Shown in pieces: positions 30,382 to 39,929 of a stretch of DNA of 64,000 bases. Below the pieces are notes generated by a model. It had not been told where the DNA came from. It saw only the letters and a list, made by a program, of their open reading frames with translations, and did not search any database. The DNA lies in NCBI RefSeq assembly GCF_918814755.1, contig NZ_CAKKNT010000002.1, positions 62,001 through 126,000 on the forward strand, given 5' to 3'. The position numbers were made by a program, and so were the translations under genes. This DNA is from Periweissella ghanensis (GTDB taxonomy: Bacteria; Bacillota; Bacilli; Lactobacillales; Lactobacillaceae). Numbering within the stretch: the stretch's first letter is position 1; every line of letters begins with the position of its first letter.

Positions 30382-30408
30382 GTCACTGGTCACAGTGACT
30401 TTTTTTTA
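30382..30408 (+). terminator. Attenuating terminator between rpmH and rnpA
   Basis: The stem GTCACTG/CAGTGAC is followed by seven or more T residues. It probably sets the excess of L34 over RNase P protein; rnpA follows 30 bases later without an obvious promoter. Confidence 0.82.
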
Positions 30409-30437
30409 TCGCTTATTCCAGGATTGAGAGGGAAAAA

Positions 30438-30788
30438 ATGCGGAAGTCATATCGCGTAAAAAAAGAAGCGGAATTTCAAAAAGTATTTGATCGCAAACAT
30501 TCAGTTGCTAATCGTATGTTTATCATATATAAAATGGAACAGCCGACCGCTAAACACTTTCGAGTGGGAATTTCAGTGGGGAAAAAGGTCGGTAAAGCCC
30601 ACGACCGTGTATATGTAAAGCGTCGTATCCGGCAAACTTTATTGGAATATAAAGCACAGATTGATCCTAATTACGATTTCCTAGTGATTGCCCGTCCATC
30701 AGCTAATGGCCGGCCAATGGCTGAAATTTGTGAAAATTTGGTCCATGCCCTACAATTAGCAACGCTTTTGCCAACTTCAAATAAGTAA
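30438..30788 (+). CDS. rnpA: Ribonuclease P protein component
   Basis: A 116-residue protein that assists the catalytic RNA in maturing tRNA 5' ends. It starts [17 protein letters not shown] and contains the RNR motif region [18 protein letters not shown] (with VKRRIR) and the C-terminal [17 protein letters not shown] precedes the ATG. It lies between rpmH and yidC as usual. Confidence 0.96.
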   Translation: MRKSYRVKKEAEFQKVFDRKHSVANRMFIIYKMEQPTAKHFRVGISVGKKVGKAHDRVYVKRRIRQTLLEYKAQIDPNYDFLVIARPSANGRPMAEICENLVHALQLATLLPTSNK

Positions 30789-30823
30789 TTATTCGTAAAT
30801 CTCAAGTAAGTAGGAGAGAATTT

Positions 30824-31669
30824 ATGCACACAGCAAAGAAACGGTCACAAAAGAAGCTTGGCTTACTTGTGACCATGGTTGCAGGGTTAACAGTTTTTTT
30901 AGCTGCCTGCAGTAATAAACCAATCACAGAACACTCAACGGGTATCTGGGATGGTGGTATTATCTTGAACTTCTCACGCGCTTTGATTGGTTTATCTCAC
31001 TGGTTGGGAAACAATTATGCGTTTGGGATTATTGCATTCACGTTAATTATTCGGATTCTTATTTTGCCATTGATGATTTATCAATCAAAATCAATGTTAA
31101 AAATGCAAGATCTTCAACCACAAATTAAAGCCTTGCAAGCAAAATACCCAGGTCGTGATAATGATTCACGACTTGCAATGCAACGTGAATCACAAGTCTT
31201 ATATAAAGAAGCAGGGGTTAACCCATTTGCGAGCTTGTTGCCATTGTTAGTACAAATGCCAATTTTGATTGCCTTGTACCAAGCAATTTTCCGGACACAA
31301 GAGTTGCGAACAGGTCACTTTTTATGGCTCCAACTTGGACACCAAGATCCATATGTTGTCTTGCCAATCTTGGCGGCAATCTTTACTTTTGGTAGTTCAT
31401 GGTTAGCAATGGCCTCAGCGCCAGAGCAAACAGGAGTTACTAAGTCGATGACATTTATGATGCCTGTAATTATTTTTATTACGGCGTTATCATTGCCATC
31501 AGCGTTGTCACTTTACTGGGTGGCTTCAAATGCCTTCCAAATGGTGCAAACTTGGTTTATCCAAAATCCATTTAAGATCAATGCAGCGCGCGCTGAAAAG
31601 AAAGCGGCTGAAAAAGCCCGTCAACGTAAGCTTGAAAAAGCTCGACGGAATGCTCTTAAAAAGAAGTAA
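30824..31669 (+). CDS. yidC: Membrane protein insertase YidC
   Basis: A 281-residue Oxa1/YidC-family insertase and lipoprotein. The signal peptide ends in the lipobox LAAC, with Cys29 as the modified residue. About five membrane segments follow. The first is followed by the conserved groove and coiled-coil region RILILPLMIYQSKSMLKMQ and LQPQIKALQAKYPG. The C-terminus is strongly basic (EKKAAEKARQRKLEKARR), as needed for ribosome contact. It follows rnpA by 35 bases and is closed by a terminator, so jag is not in the same transcript. Confidence 0.95.
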   Translation: MHTAKKRSQKKLGLLVTMVAGLTVFLAACSNKPITEHSTGIWDGGIILNFSRALIGLSHWLGNNYAFGIIAFTLIIRILILPLMIYQSKSMLKMQDLQPQIKALQAKYPGRDNDSRLAMQRESQVLYKEAGVNPFASLLPLLVQMPILIALYQAIFRTQELRTGHFLWLQLGHQDPYVVLPILAAIFTFGSSWLAMASAPEQTGVTKSMTFMMPVIIFITALSLPSALSLYWVASNAFQMVQTWFIQNPFKINAARAEKKAAEKARQRKLEKARRNALKKK

Positions 31670-31678
31670 TTAGTATTA

Positions 31679-31713
31679 AGTGCCAAGATATTAAATCTTG
31701 GCACTTTTTTTGT
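31679..31713 (+). terminator. Terminator of yidC
   Basis: A perfect ten-base stem, AGTGCCAAGA/TCTTGGCACT, followed by a T-run. Confidence 0.92.
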
Positions 31714-31968
31714 ATAATTTTTAGTGTGAATAATTCCTTTTTGGGAAATAATTCCAACGTTTGAAAATATTTCCTCTAAATACGTGAAATTAAACACAAA
31801 GGCTCAAAAAACCGTTAAATCAAGCTAAAATAAAAATTCAGTTAAACTAAGTGATTTTTGTGAAAGATACAACAAAGTTAAACAAAAAAGTGGTATTATG
31901 ACTGCAAGTAAAGTAATTCGTAATCAGCACGACTTACTCAACAGATTATGAAAGCGATGGAGTTAATC

Positions 31969-32385
31969 ATGAATGAAGAACGGACATTAATTTTAGTAAA
32001 ACCAGATGGAGTTAGCCAAGGGCATATTGGTGAAGTAATTACACGGTTAGAACGTAAAGGCTACACAATCGAAGCCCTTAAAGTAACTAAGGCAACGCGC
32101 GCCCAACTTGATCGGCACTACGAAGATAAAGTTGATAAGCCTTTTTATCCGGAAATGGTTAAATATATGCAAGAAGGACCCATTGTGGCGATTATTGCTA
32201 GTGGGATTAATGTGGTTAGTGTATTTCGGCGAATGGCCGGTAAGACTAATGTATCTGAAGCTGATTTTGGGACTATTCGGGGTGATTTTGGTCGTGAATG
32301 GGCGGATGGTATTATTCGCAATGTCGTTCATAGCTCAGACAGTGTGGAACACGCGGCCCGTGAAATTGCGATTTGGTTTGATTGA
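31969..32385 (+). CDS. ndk: Nucleoside diphosphate kinase
   Basis: A 138-residue kinase that balances nucleoside triphosphates by phosphate transfer through a histidine. MNEERTLILVKPDGVSQGHI, RRMAGKTNVSEADFGTIRGD and the active-site NVVHSSDSVEHA with His121 are standard. The ATG at 31969 has GGAG six bases upstream; a frame-matched ATG 21 bases earlier lacks one. It sits alone between yidC and jag, which are normally adjacent, with its own terminator. Confidence 0.95.
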   Translation: MNEERTLILVKPDGVSQGHIGEVITRLERKGYTIEALKVTKATRAQLDRHYEDKVDKPFYPEMVKYMQEGPIVAIIASGINVVSVFRRMAGKTNVSEADFGTIRGDFGREWADGIIRNVVHSSDSVEHAAREIAIWFD

Positions 32386-32395
32386 TAATTTTAAA

Positions 32396-32439
32396 AATAG
32401 CCAAGCCGGGTTAAATAATGCCCAGCTTGGTTATTTTTA
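32396..32439 (+). terminator. Terminator of ndk
   Basis: AATAGCCAAGC.GG/CC.GCTTGGTTATT stem followed by a short T-run, eleven bases past the ndk stop. Confidence 0.82.
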
Positions 32440-32614
32440 GTTTAATTGAAGCCTTATATAGCGAAAAATAACGCATATTAAATTAGATATATTGGCTTTT
32501 TTAACATTTATTGGAGGAAACGCGAATTATTTGTAATATTTAACCATTTAACGCGTACAAAAACGGCAGGATTGGGTATAATTAATTATTAGAATATAAT
32601 AAGCGGGAAATAAA

Positions 32615-33394
32615 ATGGCACGATTTAAAGGAAAAACAATAGAAGAAGCAACTAACCGGGGATTAGAAATTCTTGGGGTTAACCGTGATGCGGTTGAAAT
32701 TTACGTCATAAATGCTGGCCAGGCCAAATTTTTTGGCTTATACCATGTTGCAGCAGAAGTCGAAATTATTATTAAAGAACAAAGTCAAATGGTCCAACCA
32801 ATGATGGTCGCACAAGCCGTCCCATCCTTAGATGAACCAATTAATGTGGCCATCGTTAGTACACCAAATAATGATGAACAAGCGTTACTTGAACGCCAAG
32901 CGAAAAATCGCGAACGGTGGGAAAAAGCGACGGATGAAGTAATTGATTATTTAGTAACTATTTTAGGAGCGTTGGGCATTGAAGGTGATCTTGACGCCAC
33001 TTGGGGTCAAAATACTTTAAATATTCAGTTTGAAACCGCCACCGAAGGGTTATTAATCGGTAAATACGGTCGGACCTTAAATGCAATGCAAACTTTGGCA
33101 ACGGCTTACTTAAGTGAAGCGGGCATTAACCACCCCCAAGTGATGTTAAATGTTGGTAACTACCGTGAAGAACGGAATGAAAAACTTGAACGTTTAGCAT
33201 ATCGTTTAGCCGATAAAGTTGTTAGCTTGGGTCAAAGCGAAACGCTTGAGCCAATGCCAGCTTTTGAACGAAAAGTAATTCACAGTGCCTTGGCTGATGA
33301 TACCGATATTTTAACAACTTCAATTGGTAAAGAACCATTCCGATGCGTTAAAATTGAATTGAGCCAAGCAGCGATTGCCCGGCTTGATGCATAA
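32615..33394 (+). CDS. jag: RNA-binding protein KhpB (Jag/EloR)
   Basis: A 259-residue protein. The N-terminal Jag domain is FKGKTIEEATNRGLEILGV to about residue 50. After a linker with charged helices come a KH domain (GLLIGKYGRTLNAMQTLATA) and a C-terminal R3H domain (NYREERNEKLERLAYRLAD, then FERKVIHSALAD). In related cocci it works with KhpA in control of cell elongation. It is usually next to yidC; here ndk separates them. No clear strong ribosome site: only AGCGGGAAAT precedes the ATG. Confidence 0.93.
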   Translation: MARFKGKTIEEATNRGLEILGVNRDAVEIYVINAGQAKFFGLYHVAAEVEIIIKEQSQMVQPMMVAQAVPSLDEPINVAIVSTPNNDEQALLERQAKNRERWEKATDEVIDYLVTILGALGIEGDLDATWGQNTLNIQFETATEGLLIGKYGRTLNAMQTLATAYLSEAGINHPQVMLNVGNYREERNEKLERLAYRLADKVVSLGQSETLEPMPAFERKVIHSALADDTDILTTSIGKEPFRCVKIELSQAAIARLDA

Positions 33395-33419
33395 GTTACA
33401 TTGAAAGTCATTTGATTGG

Positions 33420-33448
33420 TTGACATCCGTTAGTTGACTGATTAGAAT
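33420..33448 (+). promoter_or_regulatory. Promoter in the jag-mnmE gap
   Basis: TTGACA (33420-33425), a 17-base spacer and TAGAAT (33443-33448). The implied transcript would start near 33455 and run through the two hairpin elements to the terminator at 33804-33854. Confidence 0.65.
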
Positions 33449-33550
33449 AAGTCTGTTATCCGTTAATTGGGACGTTTTTTTAGTGCGGCTTAATTAACGA
33501 TGAAGACTGCTGAATAAAAAGTAGTAAAAAGGTGCCCGATTTTAGGCATT

Positions 33551-33669
33551 TAAAATGTGCTCCAAGGACCAAGTTCCTAAGCATATACGTCACAACCGAC
33601 TGACTCATAAACCGAGTCAATGGTTCTGCCTAGTATGCTACGGACCTTAAACGGCCCTTGTCGCACTCT
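33551..33669 (-). repeat. Hairpin element, copy D2
   Basis: Read on the minus strand it opens AGAGTGCGACA (33669) and closes GGAGCACATTTTA (to 33551). The arms AAGGGCC..AAGGTCCGTAGCATA and TATGCTTAGGAACTTGGTCCTT pair imperfectly, with an inner GACTC/GAGTC hairpin. It directly abuts copy D1. The arm sequence is unrelated to copies A-C. Confidence 0.75.
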
Positions 33670-33786
33670 TAAAACGTGCTCCACAAACCAAACCTTTCCG
33701 CCTACTTCAATCAATTACAAATGCCAAATCCGCATTTGCATTGATTATCTGTAGTGCTCAAGGTTTCCCAGTTTGTGTCGCACTCT
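33670..33786 (-). repeat. Hairpin element, copy D1
   Basis: On the minus strand it opens AGAGTGCGACA (33786) and closes GGAGCACGTTTTA (33682-33670). The outer arms ACAAACTGGGAAACCTT and AAGGTTTGGTTTGT pair, and the tip AATCAATGCAAATGC pairs with GCATTTGTAATTGATT. It is in direct tandem with D2, with no bases between. Confidence 0.75.
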
Positions 33787-33803
33787 ATATCACCGAAGTA
33801 GTG

Positions 33804-33854
33804 AAAGTGCTTCGCCACCCAACAAATCAATGGGGGTGGTGTAGGCACTTTTTT
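33804..33854 (+). terminator. Terminator just upstream of mnmE
   Basis: AAAGTGC..CCACCC pairs with GGGTGG..GCACTTTT, followed by T residues, 22 bases before the mnmE start. It ends the transcript from the 33.42 kb promoter, or acts as an attenuator for mnmE. Confidence 0.75.
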
Positions 33855-33875
33855 AGTACCCAGAAAGGAATTATC

Positions 33876-35282
33876 ATGGCTAACGCAGGAGATGCATTAA
33901 CAGAATTTGACACGATTGCCGCAATTAGTACGCCACCTGGTGAAGGGGCAATTTCAATTATTCGTTTGAGTGGAGAAGAGGCCGTTGTGATTGCCAACCG
34001 CGTCTTTAAAGGTAAAAACTTAACCAAAGTTGCCAGTCACACGATTAACTACGGTCACATTATTGACCCTGATCACGATAATCAAGAAATTGATGAAGTG
34101 ATGGTTTCGGTAATGTTGGCGCCAAAAACCTTTACGCGTGAAGACGTTATCGAAATTAACGCGCACGGTGGGATTGTGGCGACTAACAAAATTTTGCAAT
34201 TATTACTCGCTAATGGAGCGCGGATTGCTGAACCTGGTGAATTTACTAAGCGGGCCTTTTTAAGTGGTCGGATTGATTTATCACAAGCTGAAGCCGTGAT
34301 GGACTTGATTCGGGCTAAAACTGATCGCTCAATGCAAGTGGCTTTAAACCAACTTGATGGTAATTTATCAAACTTAATTCGCAAAATTCGCAAGGATATC
34401 GTGGATACTTTGGCAGTCGTGGAAGTTAATATCGACTATCCGGAATATGATGCGGTTGAAGAAATGACGACCAAATTGTTGTTAGAACAAGCCGAAAATG
34501 TGAAGGCTTACGTGGAACAATTATTACGGACGGCTAAACAAGGTAAAGTTCTCCGTGAAGGCCTTGCAACGGCGATTATTGGTCGCCCAAACGTTGGTAA
34601 AAGTTCAATTTTGAACCACTTATTACATGAAGATAAAGCGATTGTCACTGATATTGCGGGGACTACGCGGGATGTGATTGAAGAGTATGTCAATGTCCGC
34701 GGGGTACCGTTGAAATTAATTGATACGGCCGGAATTCGCGATACCGAAGACGTGGTTGAAAAAATTGGGGTTGAACGTTCACGGGCCGCAATTACTAAGG
34801 CTGATTTGGTCATGTTAGTGTTAAATACTAACCAACCATTAACGGCCGAAGATCGCCAATTAATTGAAATTACCAACGATAAAAAACGGATTGTTATTTT
34901 AAATAAAACTGACCTTGAACAAAACATTGATCAAGCGGAATTGGCTAGTTTAATTGCCGCTGATGAAATGATTGCTGTATCGGTTTTACGGAATGACAAC
35001 ATGGACAAATTAGAAGAAAAAATTGCCCACTTGTTCTTTGATGAAGGGATTGAAAATAACCAAACTACTGTGATGGTTACTAATGCCCGCCATATTGGTT
35101 TATTAGCACAAGCGGCTAAATCATTGCAAGCCGTCATTGATGGGATTGAAATGGGGATGCCAGTTGATATTGTGCAAATCGACATGACCAATGCCTGGGA
35201 CAAACTTGGTGAAATTACTGGAGATTCTGTCCAAGACGACTTATTAACCGAATTGTTTAGTCAATTCTGTTTAGGAAAATAA
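33876..35282 (+). CDS. mnmE: tRNA uridine-5-carboxymethylaminomethyl GTPase MnmE
   Basis: A 468-residue GTPase that, with MnmG, modifies the wobble uridine of several tRNAs. The N-terminal folate-binding domain begins [20 protein letters not shown]. The inserted G domain has [40 protein letters not shown] and NKTD. The C-terminal FCLGK carries the conserved cysteine. AAAGGA precedes the ATG at 33876. The frame is open further upstream, through the terminator, but that stretch is non-coding. mnmG follows. Confidence 0.97.
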   Translation: MANAGDALTEFDTIAAISTPPGEGAISIIRLSGEEAVVIANRVFKGKNLTKVASHTINYGHIIDPDHDNQEIDEVMVSVMLAPKTFTREDVIEINAHGGIVATNKILQLLLANGARIAEPGEFTKRAFLSGRIDLSQAEAVMDLIRAKTDRSMQVALNQLDGNLSNLIRKIRKDIVDTLAVVEVNIDYPEYDAVEEMTTKLLLEQAENVKAYVEQLLRTAKQGKVLREGLATAIIGRPNVGKSSILNHLLHEDKAIVTDIAGTTRDVIEEYVNVRGVPLKLIDTAGIRDTEDVVEKIGVERSRAAITKADLVMLVLNTNQPLTAEDRQLIEITNDKKRIVILNKTDLEQNIDQAELASLIAADEMIAVSVLRNDNMDKLEEKIAHLFFDEGIENNQTTVMVTNARHIGLLAQAAKSLQAVIDGIEMGMPVDIVQIDMTNAWDKLGEITGDSVQDDLLTELFSQFCLGK

Positions 35283-35311
35283 CTTAGATTATAAAAATAG
35301 GAGAAATAAAA

Positions 35312-37228
35312 ATGGCTGTAATTCCATACGAAGCTGGTGCATATGACGTAATCGTTGTTGGTGCTGGGCATGCTGGTTCTGAAGCTGCTTTAGCGGCTGC
35401 CCGCATGGGAAACAAAACTTTATTGATGACCATCTCACTTGAAATGGTTGCCTTCATGCCATGTAACCCGGCCGTTGGTGGTCCAGCTAAGGGGATTGTG
35501 GTACGTGAAATTGACGCCCTTGGTGGTGAAATGGGTCGCAACACGGATAAAACATATGTCCAAATGCGGATGCTTAACACCGGTAAAGGTCCAGCGGTGC
35601 GTGCTTTGCGGGCCCAATCTGATAAAGATGAATACCACATCAGCATGAAGCACACGATTGAAACAACGCCTAACTTAACGCTACGCCAAGGAATTGTGGA
35701 AGAAGTGATTGTTGAAGATGGCGTTGCCACGGGGGTACGGACCAACACTGGGGCGATTTACAAGGCGAAATCAGTCGTGTTAACAGCCGGAACTTCATCA
35801 CGTGGGAAGATTATTATTGGGGAATTGATGTACACATCAGGTCCTAATAACTCACAACCATCAATTAAGTTATCAGAAAACTTATTAGATCTTGGTTTTG
35901 AACTAAAGCGTTTCAAAACGGGTACCCCACCACGGGTTAACGGTAAAACAATTGATTTTTCTGTTACTGAAGAACAGCCTGGGGATGTCCAAGCCAACCA
36001 CTTTAGTTACACATCAAAGGATGAAGACTACTTGGCCTTGGAACAACAATTATCTTGCTGGTTGACTTATACTAATCAACATACCCATGCAATTATCAAC
36101 GAAAACTTGCACCGGGCACCAATGTTTACCGGTGTGATTGAAGGGGTTGGTCCGCGTTACTGTCCATCAATTGAAGATAAAATTGTCCGGTTTGCTGATA
36201 AGTTACAACACCAATTGTTCCTTGAACCAGAAGGTCGGACAACTGATGAATGGTATGTCCAAGGATTCTCAACTTCAATGCCTGAAGAAGTGCAATTGAA
36301 GATGCTTCATTCAGTGCCTGGATTGGAAAATGCCGAATTAATGCGTCCTGGTTACGCCATTGAATATGACGTGGTTGCGCCACACCAATTACGGCACACG
36401 TTGGAAACTAAAATTATCAAAAACCTTTACACGGCAGGTCAAATGAACGGAACTTCTGGGTATGAAGAAGCCGCTGGGCAAGGAATTATTGCCGGAATTA
36501 ATGCCGGTTTACGTGCACTTGGTCGACCTGATTACGAAATGAAGCGTTCTGAAGGTTACATCGGAGTGATGATTGATGATTTAGTTACTAAGGGAACTAA
36601 TGAACCATACCGGCTCCTAACTTCACGAGCCGAATACCGTTTATTATTGCGTCACGATAATGCTGATTTACGTTTAACTAAGGTTGGTCACGAATTAGGT
36701 TTAATTGATGATGAACGTTACGCTGCTTTTGAAGCTAAAGTAGCGGCTATCGAAGCTGAAAAAGCCCGTTTACAAAGTATCCGTATCAATCCCAATGGAC
36801 CATTAGATGCCTACTTAGTAAGTTGTGGTTCAAATCCAATGAAGGATTCAATTTTGGCATCTGAATTGTTACGCCGGCCCGAAATTAACTACCAAAAGTT
36901 AATGGAATTTGTACCAGCCAGTGAAACACCCCTTGATCGTTATGTAGTCGAAGAAGTTGAAATTCAAATTAAATACGAAGGCTACATTGTTAAGGCTCAA
37001 GAAAAAGTTGAAAAACTTCACCGGATGGAAGCTAAGAAAATTCCGGCAAATATTGATTATTCTGCAATCGAGGGCTTAGCAATTGAAGCTAAGCAAAAAC
37101 TTGGTAAAATAGAGCCAGAAACATTAGCGCAAGCATCACGGATTTCTGGTGTTAACCCAGCCGATATTGCTATTTTGAGTGTTTATATTCAAAACGGTCG
37201 AATTGCCAAAACCGTTGCTGTGGATTAG
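35312..37228 (+). CDS. mnmG: tRNA uridine-5-carboxymethylaminomethyl enzyme MnmG (GidA)
   Basis: A 638-residue FAD-binding partner of MnmE. The dinucleotide fold is [20 protein letters not shown], followed by the family signatures [20 protein letters not shown] and [20 protein letters not shown]. The C-terminal helical domain ([12 protein letters not shown]-type end: [16 protein letters not shown]) binds MnmE. Thirty bases separate it from mnmE, with AGGAG before the ATG. Confidence 0.97.
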   Translation: MAVIPYEAGAYDVIVVGAGHAGSEAALAAARMGNKTLLMTISLEMVAFMPCNPAVGGPAKGIVVREIDALGGEMGRNTDKTYVQMRMLNTGKGPAVRALRAQSDKDEYHISMKHTIETTPNLTLRQGIVEEVIVEDGVATGVRTNTGAIYKAKSVVLTAGTSSRGKIIIGELMYTSGPNNSQPSIKLSENLLDLGFELKRFKTGTPPRVNGKTIDFSVTEEQPGDVQANHFSYTSKDEDYLALEQQLSCWLTYTNQHTHAIINENLHRAPMFTGVIEGVGPRYCPSIEDKIVRFADKLQHQLFLEPEGRTTDEWYVQGFSTSMPEEVQLKMLHSVPGLENAELMRPGYAIEYDVVAPHQLRHTLETKIIKNLYTAGQMNGTSGYEEAAGQGIIAGINAGLRALGRPDYEMKRSEGYIGVMIDDLVTKGTNEPYRLLTSRAEYRLLLRHDNADLRLTKVGHELGLIDDERYAAFEAKVAAIEAEKARLQSIRINPNGPLDAYLVSCGSNPMKDSILASELLRRPEINYQKLMEFVPASETPLDRYVVEEVEIQIKYEGYIVKAQEKVEKLHRMEAKKIPANIDYSAIEGLAIEAKQKLGKIEPETLAQASRISGVNPADIAILSVYIQNGRIAKTVAVD

Positions 37229-37376
37229 TGTTTAAAAATTAATTAATAATTTTTATGAACGTGAAAATGTTGCCAAAAAAGCACAAAATTAGTTATACTA
37301 TAATAGATATGGCTAAAATATGCATTTTAGTAGTATACATTGGACAGACATCAAAAAAACTTAGGAGAATTTAATC

Positions 37377-38591
37377 ATGGCCAAGACGAAAATCGGTATT
37401 TTGGGCGCAGGTTACGCCGGATTGTTAGCATTAAAAGTATTGCAAAGCAAAGCGAAAGATGTAGAAATTACATTGATTGACCGTAACAGCTACCACAACG
37501 AAGCAACTGATTACCACGAAGTTGCTGCAGGTAGTGTTAATGCCGATAAAATCACTTACCCAATTTCAGACGTAGTAAAACCAGGTATTACTAACTTTAT
37601 TCAAGCAACTGTAACTAAGATCGACAAAGCAGCTAAGACAGTTGAAATCGAAGGCCACGAACCAATGACTTTTGATTACTTAATCGTTGCTTTAGGTTTC
37701 CGTTCAGAAACTTTCGGTATCAAGGGTGCAACTGAATTCGCATTACCAATGGACGACGTTGAATCATCAGAAGCTGTTTACAAGCACTTTATTGCTAAGT
37801 TGGAAGACTACCGTACATCAAAGAACCCTGATAACTTGAAGGTCTTGATTGCCGGTGCCGGATTTACTGGTATGGAATTAATTGGTGCCATGGCTGAAAA
37901 CAAAGCTAAGTACGCTAAGATTGCTGGTGTTACTCCAGATGATATCGAACTTACTTGTATTGATGCTGCGCCTTCATTGTTACCAATGTTCCCATCAGAC
38001 TTGGCTGACTACGCTGTTAAGCGCTTAGCTAAGCGTGGTGCTAAGGTATACACTAGCCGCGGAATCAACGAAGTTAAAGACGGTGTTGTAGTTGCCCAAA
38101 ACATGGAAACTAAAGAAATCATCGAATTCCCAGCCGGTACTATTATCTGGACTACTGGGGTTTCAGGTTCTGACGTTATTGCTAACTCAGGTATCGAAGC
38201 TCGTCGTAACCGTGTGATGGTTACTTCACAACTTAAAGATCCTGAAAACGACAAGGTTTACATCCTTGGTGACGTTGCTGCTGTTATGGACGCTGAAAGT
38301 GGCCGCCCATACCCAACTACTGCTCAAATCGCATTAGTAATGGGTCACGTAGCTGCAATGAACATTATTGCTGACATGAACGGTCAAGAAGGTGAAGACT
38401 TCAAGTACGTAAGTCAAGGTACTGTTTGTTCATTAGGTAACACTGATGCCATTGGTGTGCTTGGTAACGGTACTAAGGTTAAGGGTTATGTTGCCTCAGC
38501 CTTGAAGAAGATCATCATGAACAAGTCACTTTGGGAAACTGGTGGTGTTAAAGAAATGCTTGCCAAGGGTCGTTTTGACTTGTACCACTAG
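37377..38591 (+). CDS. ndh: Type II NADH dehydrogenase (NAD(P)/FAD-dependent oxidoreductase)
   Basis: A 404-residue flavoprotein of the Ndh family, which passes electrons from NADH to quinone at the membrane. The FAD motif is IGILGAGYAGLLALKVL, the second dinucleotide motif VLIAGAGFTGMELIGAMAE, and the C-terminal FAD contact VYILGDVAAVMD. Codons look biased toward a restricted set compared with neighbours, suggesting high expression. A promoter-like TTGCCA (37270) and TATACT (37294) with an 18-base spacer precede it. Two strong hairpins and a repeat copy follow. Confidence 0.88.
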   Translation: MAKTKIGILGAGYAGLLALKVLQSKAKDVEITLIDRNSYHNEATDYHEVAAGSVNADKITYPISDVVKPGITNFIQATVTKIDKAAKTVEIEGHEPMTFDYLIVALGFRSETFGIKGATEFALPMDDVESSEAVYKHFIAKLEDYRTSKNPDNLKVLIAGAGFTGMELIGAMAENKAKYAKIAGVTPDDIELTCIDAAPSLLPMFPSDLADYAVKRLAKRGAKVYTSRGINEVKDGVVVAQNMETKEIIEFPAGTIIWTTGVSGSDVIANSGIEARRNRVMVTSQLKDPENDKVYILGDVAAVMDAESGRPYPTTAQIALVMGHVAAMNIIADMNGQEGEDFKYVSQGTVCSLGNTDAIGVLGNGTKVKGYVASALKKIIMNKSLWETGGVKEMLAKGRFDLYH

Positions 38592-38600
38592 AAATTATAA

Positions 38601-38715
38601 GAGTGTGAGCCTCAGCGGGAACTAGCGAGGACTATTGCGAGCTAACTGAAGATACGGTTTTGGTATCTAAGTTAGCTGAAATAGACGGAGCTAGTTGCTG
38701 AGGAGAACACGTTTA
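38601..38715 (+). repeat. Hairpin element, copy E
   Basis: It opens GAGTGTGAGCC and closes GGAGAACACGTTTA. CCTCAGC..ACTAGC pairs with GCTAGT.GCTGAGG, and the inner AGCTAACT..AGATAC pairs with GTATCT.AGTTAGCT. It lies ten bases past the ndh stop. The ends match the family; the arms are unlike those of the other copies. Confidence 0.68.
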
Positions 38716-38753
38716 AAAAGGTCTGCGACACATTTGGTGTACAGATCTTTTTT
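38716..38753 (+). terminator. Terminator downstream of ndh (first)
   Basis: AAAAGGTCTG/CAGATCTTTT stem with a CACATTTGGTGT inner pairing and a T-run, directly after repeat copy E. Confidence 0.75.
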
Positions 38754-38760
38754 ACTAAAG

Positions 38761-38799
38761 AAAAGCGGTTTCGATATGCGTGCATATCGGACCGCTTTT
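38761..38799. terminator. Terminator downstream of ndh (second)
   Basis: AAAAGCGGT..CGATATG pairs with CATATCG..ACCGCTTTT. Strong, and able to work on both strands. Confidence 0.82.
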
Positions 38800-39135
38800 A
38801 ATTTAGACGGAAGTAGCTGAGGTGATTTGCACGTTCAGGTCCTTAATTTTTGGTAAATTACTTTAATATTATTAATAATAATATTAAAAATATTTATATA
38901 ATATAACGAATTATGTAAAACCGAGCCGAATGTAAGCATAATATTTTTAAATGAGATATACTGTATGTTATATATTGTGGTTTTTTGCGTCAAAAAAACA
39001 TAATTATTAGAATAAAACATTAGTAGCATAATTTGTGTTCAAAAAAATAAGCCTTGCTGCTATTTTTATTTAGTTTACGATAAATTATACCTAAACAGGT
39101 AAAAATGGCTGTAACCCCCTTTAAATTAACAAATT
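38800..39135. other. AT-rich intergenic spacer before motB
   Basis: No gene is seen. It contains runs of A and T with short dyads such as AATATTATTAATAATAATATT-like sequence near 38866. It marks the boundary between the origin-linked housekeeping genes and the flagellar locus. Confidence 0.5.
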
Positions 39136-39173
39136 AAAAAGAGGTCCCGATTTAATAATCGGGACCTCTTTTT
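39136..39173. terminator. Terminator of motAB
   Basis: AAAAGAGGTCCCGAT and ATCGGGACCTCTTTT form a perfect 15-bp stem, just past the motB stop on the minus strand. Confidence 0.92.
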
Positions 39174-39175
39174 GT

Positions 39176-39916
39176 TTACGAGAATTTACGTTGAATGATA
39201 ATTTCAATTCGTCGGTTTTTGGCACGACCAGCTGCATTCTGATTAGATGCGACCGGATTATTTTCCGCAAAGGCTTCGATGGTGACCTTACTTGGATCTA
39301 AAACGTGGGCATTGGTTAGGTAATTCATAACACTAATGGCGCGGGCAGAACTTAATTCCCAGTTAGAAGCATATTGGGGATTATTTTGAATTGGTAAGTT
39401 ATCCGTATAACCAGCAATAATAAAATTATTATTTTGCAGCATTTTGATATGAGGGGCCAAGAGACTCAATGATTTGGCCATTTCACTAGTAACGGCGGCA
39501 CTAGCAGTATCAAATAAAATATCGCTATTTAACGTTAAGTGAATCCCATCGCTTTGAATCGTGATGGTTACTTTATCCCGTAATGGTGAATTAGCGATGT
39601 CTTTTTTCGTTTCTTCAAAGGTTTTAGTTAACAACTGTTGTTCTTGTTGGCGTTTAAAATTTACTGAATCAATCGGTTTAATGACATTGTTGGGTTGGCC
39701 TTGGGCATTATTTTTTTCCTTAGCGATTAACGATGAATTTGGATTACTAGCTAAAATACTACCAAATTCCGATTCGAGTTGCGCTAATTTTGCAGTATCA
39801 ACTTTTGAGACCGCAAACAAAACAATGAATAAAGCAAGAAGCAACGTTAACATATCCGAATATGGGAGGAGCCAAGCTTCACTAGGTTCTTCTTCATGTT
39901 TATCTTTTTTTCGCAA
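39176..39916 (-). CDS. motB: Flagellar stator protein MotB
   Basis: A 246-residue stator subunit. A charged N-terminus leads to one membrane helix with the proton-binding aspartate (Asp21) in LLPYSDMLTLLLALFIVLFAV, then a linker and a C-terminal OmpA-like peptidoglycan-binding domain (NNFIIAGYTDNLPI, ELSSARAISVMNYL, KNRRIEIIIQ). The start is taken as TTG at 39916, where GGAGGG lies nine bases upstream at the motA stop. An in-frame ATG at 39955 inside motA adds 13 residues not seen in relatives and lacks a ribosome site. Confidence 0.9.
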   Translation of the reverse strand: MRKKDKHEEEPSEAWLLPYSDMLTLLLALFIVLFAVSKVDTAKLAQLESEFGSILASNPNSSLIAKEKNNAQGQPNNVIKPIDSVNFKRQQEQQLLTKTFEETKKDIANSPLRDKVTITIQSDGIHLTLNSDILFDTASAAVTSEMAKSLSLLAPHIKMLQNNNFIIAGYTDNLPIQNNPQYASNWELSSARAISVMNYLTNAHVLDPSKVTIEAFAENNPVASNQNAAGRAKNRRIEIIIQRKFS

Positions 39917-39929
39917 ATTATTAACCCTC

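Noticed and set aside
30166-30393. A leftward protein gene over rpmH
   Set aside because: It is the antisense shadow of the very basic rpmH gene and of its promoter; no ribosome site or family match.
33455-33854. RNase P RNA or tmRNA in the jag-mnmE gap
   Set aside because: The size suits RNase P RNA, but none of its conserved blocks (such as GGAAAGTCC) nor a tmRNA tag or CCA-type end is seen on either strand. The stretch resolves into two repeat copies.
33800-33860. A T-box riboswitch upstream of mnmE, suggested by GGGTGG near a terminator
   Set aside because: The ACCGCG part of the T-box is absent and the GGGTGG lies in the 3' arm of the terminator, not before it. mnmE is also not a usual T-box target.
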